The notes under the pieces are model-generated. The model did no database searches, was not told where the DNA came from, and saw only the letters and a program-made list of their open reading frames with translations. From an uncultured Armatimonadota bacterium (GTDB lineage Bacteria > Armatimonadota > Fimbriimonadia > Fimbriimonadales > Fimbriimonadaceae): DNA of 64,000 nt. The translations under genes and the position numbers were made by a program. Every line of letters starts with the position of its first letter. Position 1 is the stretch's first letter. Positions 57,791 through 64,000 of this stretch are shown here, piece by piece. Where the stretch lies: NCBI GenBank assembly GCA_903927025.1, contig CAIYLG010000012.1, positions 1-64,000 on the forward strand, read 5' to 3'.

Positions 57791-59148
57791 AGCTTCCAGC
57801 CCCCTGACAGTCTTCTCTGCGCGTCCTTGAACGCTTGCGTAGTTATGTCGGTGTAGCTCTTGAACGTGACTGTGTCGCCCGTGTGACCCATCAAGCCCAT
57901 GCGTGTTGGTTCCGGTATGCCGACTTCAGCGGCGTAGCTGGCAAATGAGTTCCGCGTGTCTCGGAAGACGATCTTGTCCCAAACATTGGGAAGATGTATC
58001 TTGCGTTGCTTTGCGAGCGTGATAACAGAATTCAAGTCTTTGTTATCTGTCTTTTCGCCTTTCGCCACCAACGTCATTCGTGAACAGAGTGTTGTCCAAG
58101 CAATGCGAAAGTTAGCAGCCTGTTTCAGCTTTCCGTCAGCAGTTCCAAAAACCAAACCGTCGCCATTTTCCTTGAGTCGCTTCATGATCGGTAGGAGTTG
58201 GTCGGGCACTGCCACCCATCTGTATCTGGGTTCGGCTTGTGTTCCGCGTTTCGGATACGACAACGCCTGAGGCACCACGTCGCCGTAGGGAACGCCATCC
58301 TCATCGACGTGACGCGCATGTCGCCGGAGGGCACGGTCAACAAGAACGGCTTTCTTTTCCAGGTCGATTCGTTTCCCTCGCAAAGCCATGACTTCACCGT
58401 GTCTCATCCCTGTGAGCATCCCAATGGTGAACATGTCGGCGATCCATCGGACTAACAGTCCTCGCTCGACTAAACAGTCCAAGACAAACATGACGTTGGC
58501 GAAGTCTTGGCTTTCCATCGTCGTCCGTGCGCGCATTGAAGGAGCAATAGATTGGAGATTCTCAAATGGATTGAGCATCTCAAAGAACTCCATATCAATT
58601 GCGGTTTTGAAGTATCCACCCAGGTCGATTCGACACTCTTTGAGTTGCGACAAGCCTTTTTCGCCTTGGAGTTTGGCTTCCATCTCCGTAACCCATTCCT
58701 GAGCGTGTCTGCGTCTAACTGTCTGAAGCGGCCACTCACCCCAATACGGCTCGATGTGGTTCTTCCATCGTCCTTCTTTCGCTGAAGCCCGGACACGGCT
58801 GAGATTCTTCCAGGTGTGCGCCCTACAGTATTCGTACAGATCGCCCACTGTGTGAATTCCGTCGTTCGTTGACGACTTGACCAAAACTTGACCAATTCCG
58901 CCTTCTTTGCGGTTTTCGGGGCGCGTCGATTCTGCGTATTTGACAGCGTCTTCAGGCTTGGCGAATGACTTCACGGGAAATCGGACAGGACGACCGCGTT
59001 CCGTTCGCCTGACTTTCACCACCCATCTCCCATTTGGCGTCTCTTTTGTGCGGTACTGGGTTGCCGACGAGAAATACACGCTCTCGCCAGTGTGGAGGCG
59101 TCTGTTTAGCTTGTCAGAAAGCTCGGGTTTCTTTCCCAAATCGCTCAT
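57787..59148 (-). CDS. tyrosine-type phage integrase
   Basis: 453 residues. An N-terminal arm-binding part (about 20-90) and a core-binding SAM-like domain (about 100-200, TVGDLYEYCRAHTWKNL ... HAQEWVTEMEAKL) precede the catalytic domain. The catalytic residues are R249 in GMLTGMRHGEVMAL, R399 in FRDTRNSFAS, H422 in LMGHTGDTVT and Y432 in FKSYTD. The box II histidine is replaced (R-D-T-R instead of H-x-L-R), which still occurs in some integrases. The gene reads away from the tRNA-Thr site, where it inserts the phage. A leaderless or weakly signalled start lies ~110 bases from the attachment site. Confidence 0.93.
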   Translation of the reverse strand: MSDLGKKPELSDKLNRRLHTGESVYFSSATQYRTKETPNGRWVVKVRRTERGRPVRFPVKSFAKPEDAVKYAESTRPENRKEGGIGQVLVKSSTNDGIHTVGDLYEYCRAHTWKNLSRVRASAKEGRWKNHIEPYWGEWPLQTVRRRHAQEWVTEMEAKLQGEKGLSQLKECRIDLGGYFKTAIDMEFFEMLNPFENLQSIAPSMRARTTMESQDFANVMFVLDCLVERGLLVRWIADMFTIGMLTGMRHGEVMALRGKRIDLEKKAVLVDRALRRHARHVDEDGVPYGDVVPQALSYPKRGTQAEPRYRWVAVPDQLLPIMKRLKENGDGLVFGTADGKLKQAANFRIAWTTLCSRMTLVAKGEKTDNKDLNSVITLAKQRKIHLPNVWDKIVFRDTRNSFASYAAEVGIPEPTRMGLMGHTGDTVTFKSYTDITTQAFKDAQRRLSGGWKL

Positions 59149-59258
59149 GAAGTGATATATATCACATCGCGTCTGGTCAAGTTTTGGTCAAGTTTCGTGT
59201 TTTGGAGCGCAAATCCGATGCAGTAACTTCGAGATTTTTGCTGATTTGAACCTAAAAA

Positions 59259-59307
59259 CTGGAGCCCTCGACGAGAATCGAACCCGTGACCTCTTCTTTA
59301 CCAAAGA
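59259..59307 (-). repeat. right attachment repeat (within tRNA-Thr)
   Basis: 49 bases identical to 18775-18823, covering the 3' half of the tRNA-Thr gene. Recombination with the left copy would release a ~40.5-kb circle and leave an intact tRNA gene. Confidence 0.9.
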
Positions 59308-59334
59308 AGTGCTCTGCCGCTGAGCTACGAGGGC
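59260..59334 (-). tRNA. tRNA-Thr(GGT)
   Basis: Acceptor stem GCCCTCG / CGAGGGC, D-arm GCTCAGCGGCAGAGC, anticodon stem CTTCT / AGAAG around the loop TTGGTAA (anticodon GGT, reads ACC and ACU), T-arm ACGGGTTCGATTCTCGT and an encoded CCA end. It is intact and is the integration site of the prophage. Confidence 0.95.
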
Positions 59335-59343
59335 TTATTTAGC

Positions 59344-59428
59344 TGGTGGGGAGTGTAGGATTCGAACCTACGAAGGCATCGCCGACAGATTTACAGTCTG
59401 TTCCCATTGGCCACTCGGGCAACTCCCC
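59344..59428 (-). tRNA. tRNA-Tyr(GTA)
   Basis: 85 bases, with acceptor stem GGGGAGT / ACTCCCC, anticodon stem ACAGA / TCTGT with loop CTGTAAA (anticodon GTA), a long variable arm as in class II bacterial tRNA-Tyr, T-arm with GGTTCGAATCC, and an encoded CCA. It lies 9 bases upstream of tRNA-Thr in the same direction, so they are likely cotranscribed. Confidence 0.95.
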
Positions 59429-59608
59429 AACCGGTTCAGAAATATACCTCAACTCGCCCCGTTGCAGCCTACGCTGCATCTTCTGGTGACCCTTCCTCAG
59501 TGACATTCCGAAAATTGCGGGACAACCTCGTAAAAGCTGCAGATTCAGTCTTTTGGCCTAAATATCGCGGAAATTGTGCCGAAAACAAATTTGAGGCCTT
59601 TTCCTCTC

Positions 59609-60481
59609 ATGAAACCATCCGCCCCGCTTACCACCGCCAAGCAGATTGACCCGCAACACTTTGCCGGCAAGGTCTTGGGTGTTGCCGTCGTAGCGACACT
59701 CATCCCGACCCTGGCATTGACGGTCACGCTCCTAGAAAGCCGTCCCGAGACTCCCCGGGCTGCCCTAGGACTGATCCTGGCAATCGTTGTCGTGGTAGCA
59801 GGCATCGCCTACTTCGAGATACGCAAACTGCTTCGGCCGGTTGACGTTCTCACTCGCTTCGTCAACACGTTTGTGGCGACGGGCGAACTGATTGAGGTGC
59901 CTGAGGAGATGGATGACGAGCTGAATGGGCTGATTCGCAATACGCGCAACGCCATCGTCCGACTCGATTTGGCCAATCGAGAATTGGCGGTGGTGTCGCG
60001 CCTTGACATCCTTACCGGGCTCTCCAACCGTGCTTTCAGCACCCAGCGGCTGGAGCAGGACCTTGCCCGAGCCAGACGATCTGGCACCCCCGTCACCATC
60101 ATCACCACCGATATCGACGGATTCAAGCGAATCAACGATCAGTACGGCATCAACGTCGGAGACGCCTGTCTCCGCTACGTGGCGGATGTCGCCAAGTCCT
60201 GCATTCGAGAAGGGGATTGGATCTCCCGATGGGGCGCCGATGAATTCCTGATCATGCTGTGGGATGCTAAGTACTCCAACGCTGAGGAAGTCATCAATCG
60301 AATCCGCCACAAGCTCGCCACCTCGGAAGAAACCCACGACGCGGGCATCAACCTCAGCGCCAGCTTCGGCTTTGCCCAATACAGTCCAACCGAAAGTAGC
60401 CAGGACCTATTTCTGAAGCTGGATGCCGCCCTCACCCGGGCGAAGAAGTTCGGCTGCGGACAATCGTCCAGCGCCCAATAG
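59609..60481 (+). CDS. membrane diguanylate cyclase-like protein (GADEF)
   Basis: 290 residues from the ATG at 59609 (a GTG at 59576 would add 11). Two membrane segments (about 23-40 and 53-70) are followed by a HAMP-like linker (RPVDVLTRFVNTFVATGELI) and a GGDEF domain: SRLDILTGLSNRAFSTQRL, ITTDIDGFKRINDQYGINVG, the inhibitory-site R-E-G-D, then R-W-G-A-D-E-F. The active-site motif is GADEF instead of GGDEF, so cyclase activity is uncertain, although the metal and base-binding residues around it remain. If active it makes cyclic di-GMP at the inner membrane. Confidence 0.82.
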   Translation: MKPSAPLTTAKQIDPQHFAGKVLGVAVVATLIPTLALTVTLLESRPETPRAALGLILAIVVVVAGIAYFEIRKLLRPVDVLTRFVNTFVATGELIEVPEEMDDELNGLIRNTRNAIVRLDLANRELAVVSRLDILTGLSNRAFSTQRLEQDLARARRSGTPVTIITTDIDGFKRINDQYGINVGDACLRYVADVAKSCIREGDWISRWGADEFLIMLWDAKYSNAEEVINRIRHKLATSEETHDAGINLSASFGFAQYSPTESSQDLFLKLDAALTRAKKFGCGQSSSAQ

Positions 60482-60534
60482 CCGCGACGCCCAAGCAGGT
60501 AAACCCAACGTAGACCTCGGGGAAGGTTTACGAC

Positions 60535-61419
60535 ATGAAGATACTGCTGACAGGCGCCACGGGCTTTATTGGGAAACGACTGGTGAGTCGGCTCACCAAA
60601 GACGGCCACAGCTGTGTGGTTGCCACCCGACACCCTGAAACTGCCACCCCGATTCCCGACGCGAGGCTGGTCTCCTACACCGCCAAGATAGATGCCGAGG
60701 CGGTGATCAATCTCGCTGGTGAAACCGTAGCGGGACGGTGGACAGTAGGGAAGAAGGAGCGCATCCTCACCTCTCGCGTCAACCTCACCGAGAACCTTGT
60801 CGCCAACATCGCAAAGGCCGATTCTAAGCCGAAGGTCTTGCTGTCAGCCTCCGCCACCGGATTCTATGGCGACCGTGGGAATGAGATTCTCACCGAGGCC
60901 TCGCCTATCGATCCCCAGCATCACTTTCTGGCTCAGGTGTGCGAGAAGTGGGAGGGAGCTGCCAATAAAGCCTCTGAATTGGGCATCCGGGTCGTGAATC
61001 TGCGCACGTCCAACGTTCTCGACCCTGCTGGTGGAATGCTTGCCAAATTGTTGCCGCCGCTTCGGCTGTCTCCATTCATCGTCCCGTTCGCGCCCAAGGC
61101 GTACATCCCCTGGATTTCGATGGAGGATGAGATTGAACTCATCGTCTTTGCGCTGCAGACCGAGTCGATTTCCGGGCCCATGAACCTGGTTGCCCCGAAC
61201 CCAGAGACCTCCCTTGAATTCCACCACGCCCTGGGGCGAATCCTCCATCGGCTGGTACTGGGCAAGGTGCCAGATTTCGTGCTGAAGGTTGCACTCGGAG
61301 AGTTTTCAGAAGCGCTCCTTGCGAGCGAGCGCATCCTCCCCCAAGTCGCGCTGGATGCGGGGTACCAGTTCCGGCACCCCGATCTTTCCCTATTTCTGCT
61401 TAAGGCGTACGGACGCTGA
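60535..61419 (+). CDS. TIGR01777-family epimerase-like SDR protein (YfcH type)
   Basis: 294 residues. A Rossmann NAD(P)-binding start MKILLTGATGFIGKRLVSRL is followed by VINLAGETVAGRWTVGKKER, the family block LLSASATGFYGDRGNEILTE and, near the end, GPMNLVAPNPETSLEFHHAL and SEALLASERILP. This is the typical size and order of YfcH/SDR39U1-like proteins, whose substrate is not known. A GGGGAAGG run lies upstream of the ATG. It converges on the hydrolase gene with a two-base gap. Confidence 0.88.
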   Translation: MKILLTGATGFIGKRLVSRLTKDGHSCVVATRHPETATPIPDARLVSYTAKIDAEAVINLAGETVAGRWTVGKKERILTSRVNLTENLVANIAKADSKPKVLLSASATGFYGDRGNEILTEASPIDPQHHFLAQVCEKWEGAANKASELGIRVVNLRTSNVLDPAGGMLAKLLPPLRLSPFIVPFAPKAYIPWISMEDEIELIVFALQTESISGPMNLVAPNPETSLEFHHALGRILHRLVLGKVPDFVLKVALGEFSEALLASERILPQVALDAGYQFRHPDLSLFLLKAYGR

Positions 61420-61421
61420 CA

Positions 61422-64000
61422 TTAGCGGCGAAACGTCCAAGTTGAACCCTTGACGCGCTGCATCAGATTCAGGAGGGATCCGCAGAGATTTGCGCGTGGC
61501 TGCACGGCACAGTACGGCATGCCATCTTCGAACACGTCCACCCAGTCGTGAAGGCATTGCTCCCCGGTGACGCCTGTGAGCCTGTCATCCATCAGCCCGG
61601 CGTACATCGCAGCCTGACTCGCAATCGGACCCCGTCCAACCACGAGGATGTGCGAGCTGTACTTGCGCAGCCCTTCGGCAGCACGGACGATCTGCCAACC
61701 GTCCAAGAACGGGACTGAGGAGCCGAGATATACCGGATAGCGCATGTCGATATCAGACAGTTCGCCGATTCCCACGGTGTCCAGATACAAAGTCGCCACC
61801 CCTTCGACCGGTGGAATGAGTGCCTGGGCCGCTGCTTTGCCGACATCGGCAACCACGATGCAGACGCGCTCCACCGGCCCCTTCGGCATGATGAGGATTC
61901 CTGGGATTTTCAGCCCAGGTTGGGCCTCAAAGATCACGCCGCGCTTCTCACCAGTGCCGATCTCCTGCCATTTGAGGTCAGTCTTAGCCGGCAGTCCGCC
62001 GTTGACGCGGAACACGTCCTCAATGCTCACCTGCTGAGGCGCAGCTGCAAGCGATTCCTTAGCGAGGTCCCGCATCGTGCGCTCATCAGCGGCTGGAGGG
62101 TCTAGGACGAGGAGGCTGCGGTCCGTCGAGGGGACGGCGACGAGGTTGGGCTCGGGAACCGGAGAGCCATCCCCGACCCCACGCAGGTACTTGTTGAAGA
62201 ACCCGATCATCTGCTCCCGCATGCTTCGGTTGTAGTCGTGGCCGCCCGGATACACGGTGCTGAGAGTGTCGGCATCCTTGCCGAACAGACCCCACATCTC
62301 CTGCATCTTTTTATGGGTGAGGTTCATGCCTGCAGGGGTGAACTCGCCATCATTTTGAGCCCCCATGATGTACACCGGCTTGGGTGCCTGAATGCCGATC
62401 ACGTCCGAGCGGTCGCCAATCTGGCTTGTGCCGGGAACGTGGTTGCACAGGCAACCGTTGTCTGGTGCCAGTTCCATGCTGGACATGTACACCACCGGTA
62501 CTGCCGCTGAGTAGCGGTCGTCCGCGGCGAATGTATACAGCGTCGCCAAGCCGCCGCCAGAGGCTCCGGTGATGCCGACATGGGCCATGTCCGTATCCGG
62601 TCGGGTTGCTATGTAGTCGAGGCCGCGGATGGCGTCCCACACGTAGTAGCCGGTGGTGTTGGTGCCACCCTCCAACATAAAGTAGTCGTCGTGTTCCCCT
62701 TCTGCCCTTCGCTCGATGAGGCTGTCCCCCTCGAAGCTGTGGCCGGGACTGTCGATCGCGATGGCGATGTACCCCTGAAGCGCCTGGAATTGGCAGCGGT
62801 ACTGGACCCGATCCTGGTCCTTTTTGTACTGCCAGTGCCCATTTACATTCACGATCACGGGTCGACGCGTGGGGCCAGGACCATCCGGAACGTACACGTG
62901 AGCGGTGACATAGAACTTCGGCCTGCTCTCGAAAACAATCTTTTCGATGTGGTAGCCGTTGCCCTTTAGCACCCCAGTCTGCCGGGCATTCAAAGGCGTC
63001 TTCGGAGGCATCGGGTCGAGACCGAGCATGCGCAGAAGCTGGTGTTTTCGGTCGGCGCGAACCGCCTCAAAGTCGGTTCGCTTCGGCGTGGGTCTCGCCG
63101 ATTTGCGCTGGACCTCAGCGCGGAAGAATGCATCCACTTGGGCGCGGCCCTTTCCGCCCAAGACGTCATCGTCCATCAGAGGACCGGGAATCGGAGTGAA
63201 AGAATTCATGCCTTGCTCCCTTGCAATGAGTTCGCCAACGGTGAGAAAGCCCACGTTGAGGGCATTCATCATGTCTGGATAGAGGGCGGTCGAGTAGAGC
63301 GGACCTTCGGTACCCGGATCGATGAGGAGGACACTCTTCTTCGGGTCGGTTTGGGTCAGAAGCGTTTTCAGTGCCTGAGCGGCAGGCGGATAGGTCATTC
63401 GCTGCATGAACCGTCCCGCCAGCACGTAGATGTCGCCCTTTCCGTAGTGCATGTGGGCGACCCCTCCGTTCCCGGGAATCTCCCAGCCTTCGCTCGGCAG
63501 AAAGTGCTGGATGGCAATCTCCGGGGTATGAATGGTCGGTAGTCCGAGCAGTCCGCCTGGATCAAAGATCCCGCGGTTGGGGCTCCACTCCGCCGCGAGT
63601 GGCTTCGGAAGAAAGTCAAGCGGATACCGGTTTCCAAGGAAATCCTGCTGCATCACGATGAGGGTGACGCCGCGCTTGACTGGGTCTAACAGCTTGCGCT
63701 TCGTCGTGCGGTCAAAGCGAAAGAAGTTAGAGCCACGCGGTGCGATCAGCATCGTGCCAATCTTCTGCGGATCGATCACTTTCGGGTTGAGGAACCGCAT
63801 CGCCTCTTCGTTTCCGTAGATCTGGGGCGTGGGGCCGGGCATGGCAGGAATGACGATGTACGGCTTTTCGCCCTTCTCGAAATTCGGGAGACGGACAATC
63901 CCGAAGGAATTATCAACTTCAAGAGCAACGCACTGGCCGCATCGGTCTGCTGGTACAGAGGCACTGAACAGATCCCCTTGCCTCACCATTGGCACTTTAT
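61422..64000 (-). CDS. large alpha/beta hydrolase (5' end outside window)
   Basis: The frame is open to the window edge, so the N-terminus, probably including a signal peptide, is missing; at least 857 residues are present. The first ~290 resemble a beta-rich/Rossmann-like region (TMLIAPRGSNFFRFD, GVTLIVMQQDFLGNRYPLDF). From about 350 there is an alpha/beta hydrolase of the acetyl-xylan-esterase / dipeptidyl-peptidase type: RRPVIVNVNGHW, GYIAIAIDSPGH, nucleophile in GITGASGGGLATLY, acid in GAQNDGEFTP and histidine in VYPGGHDYN. A further ~200-residue C-terminal module follows. It is likely a secreted carbohydrate esterase or similar; the substrate is unknown. Confidence 0.72.
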   Translation of the reverse strand, partial: KVPMVRQGDLFSASVPADRCGQCVALEVDNSFGIVRLPNFEKGEKPYIVIPAMPGPTPQIYGNEEAMRFLNPKVIDPQKIGTMLIAPRGSNFFRFDRTTKRKLLDPVKRGVTLIVMQQDFLGNRYPLDFLPKPLAAEWSPNRGIFDPGGLLGLPTIHTPEIAIQHFLPSEGWEIPGNGGVAHMHYGKGDIYVLAGRFMQRMTYPPAAQALKTLLTQTDPKKSVLLIDPGTEGPLYSTALYPDMMNALNVGFLTVGELIAREQGMNSFTPIPGPLMDDDVLGGKGRAQVDAFFRAEVQRKSARPTPKRTDFEAVRADRKHQLLRMLGLDPMPPKTPLNARQTGVLKGNGYHIEKIVFESRPKFYVTAHVYVPDGPGPTRRPVIVNVNGHWQYKKDQDRVQYRCQFQALQGYIAIAIDSPGHSFEGDSLIERRAEGEHDDYFMLEGGTNTTGYYVWDAIRGLDYIATRPDTDMAHVGITGASGGGLATLYTFAADDRYSAAVPVVYMSSMELAPDNGCLCNHVPGTSQIGDRSDVIGIQAPKPVYIMGAQNDGEFTPAGMNLTHKKMQEMWGLFGKDADTLSTVYPGGHDYNRSMREQMIGFFNKYLRGVGDGSPVPEPNLVAVPSTDRSLLVLDPPAADERTMRDLAKESLAAAPQQVSIEDVFRVNGGLPAKTDLKWQEIGTGEKRGVIFEAQPGLKIPGILIMPKGPVERVCIVVADVGKAAAQALIPPVEGVATLYLDTVGIGELSDIDMRYPVYLGSSVPFLDGWQIVRAAEGLRKYSSHILVVGRGPIASQAAMYAGLMDDRLTGVTGEQCLHDWVDVFEDGMPYCAVQPRANLCGSLLNLMQRVKGSTWTFRR

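Larger units (their letters stand above)
18776..59307. mobile_element. prophage integrated at tRNA-Thr(GGT)
   Basis: About 40.5 kb between identical 49-bp repeats. The right repeat is part of the intact tRNA-Thr, and a tyrosine integrase gene lies 112 bases inside that end. Gene order: cargo R-M cassette (rightward), late structural operon (leftward), early region (rightward), methyltransferase block and integrase (leftward). Head and tail genes fit a podovirus: portal of 627 residues, long tail-hub protein, internal virion proteins and no tape measure. It is likely complete in length, but the large terminase gene is split, so packaging may be defective. No clear CI-like repressor, endolysin or replicative helicase was recognised. 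Confidence 0.9.

Noticed and set aside
1-64000. CRISPR array
   Set aside because: No set of identical repeats with regular unique spacers was seen; the only periodic array (51.9 kb) has a 21-bp period and lacks spacer-length units.

Overview
The window looks like a bacterial chromosome of the Armatimonadota (Fimbriimonadia-like), an inference from protein style: an outer-membrane barrel protein with an N-terminal SLH domain and coiled coil, glycine-rich lipoproteins with Ig-like and HAF repeats, a very long WD40 plus Ig-repeat secreted protein, and dispersed hairpin-rich intergenic repeats. No 16S or ribosomal marker is present, so the assignment is tentative.

The left chromosomal part (1-18.77 kb) carries envelope and secreted proteins (Ig-like lipoprotein, SLH barrel, PRC-barrel protein, TlpA-type thioredoxin, HAF lipoprotein), a ferritin-like protein, a HEAT-repeat protein and the 1267-residue WD40/Ig protein. 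Between them is worn accessory DNA: a frameshifted AbiEii-like nucleotidyltransferase, a SHOCT protein with no good start, two ~110-bp intergenic repeats, a convergent pair of related membrane-anchored proteins, and a HEPN-type gene cut by an in-frame stop codon.

The centre (18,776-59,307, about 40.5 kb) is an integrated prophage. It is bounded by a 49-bp direct repeat of the 3' end of a tRNA-Thr(GGT) gene; the intact tRNA is on the right, next to a tyrosine integrase. A third, interrupted copy of the repeat at 15.5 kb suggests that an older element used the same site. From left to right the prophage holds: (i) a rightward cargo cassette with two restriction-modification units, a cytosine methyltransferase plus PD-(D/E)XK-like nuclease, and a second cytosine methyltransferase plus a MORC-like GHKL ATPase fused to a nuclease domain; (ii) a strong hairpin terminator; (iii) a ~25-kb leftward late operon of podovirus type, from putative TerS and TerL through a tandem-GroES protein, portal, scaffold-like and capsid proteins, connector, tail hub and internal virion proteins to a fibre-like protein and a KTSC protein; (iv) a rightward early operon of tightly overlapping small genes, a serine recombinase, an iteron-like array, and a promoter overlapped by a palindrome; (v) a leftward block with a third cytosine methyltransferase; (vi) an excisionase-like gene converging on the integrase.

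The most unusual points are the phage-encoded double Cpn10 protein, the large terminase broken into two frames around a small membrane-peptide gene, the MORC-like ATPase-nuclease R-M unit, the 21-bp-periodic iteron array, and a gene embedded out of frame in the 3' end of the portal gene.

The right flank (59.26-64 kb) is chromosomal again: tRNA-Thr, tRNA-Tyr, a membrane diguanylate cyclase with a GADEF active site, a YfcH-type nucleotide-sugar-epimerase-like protein, and a large alpha/beta hydrolase that runs off the window.
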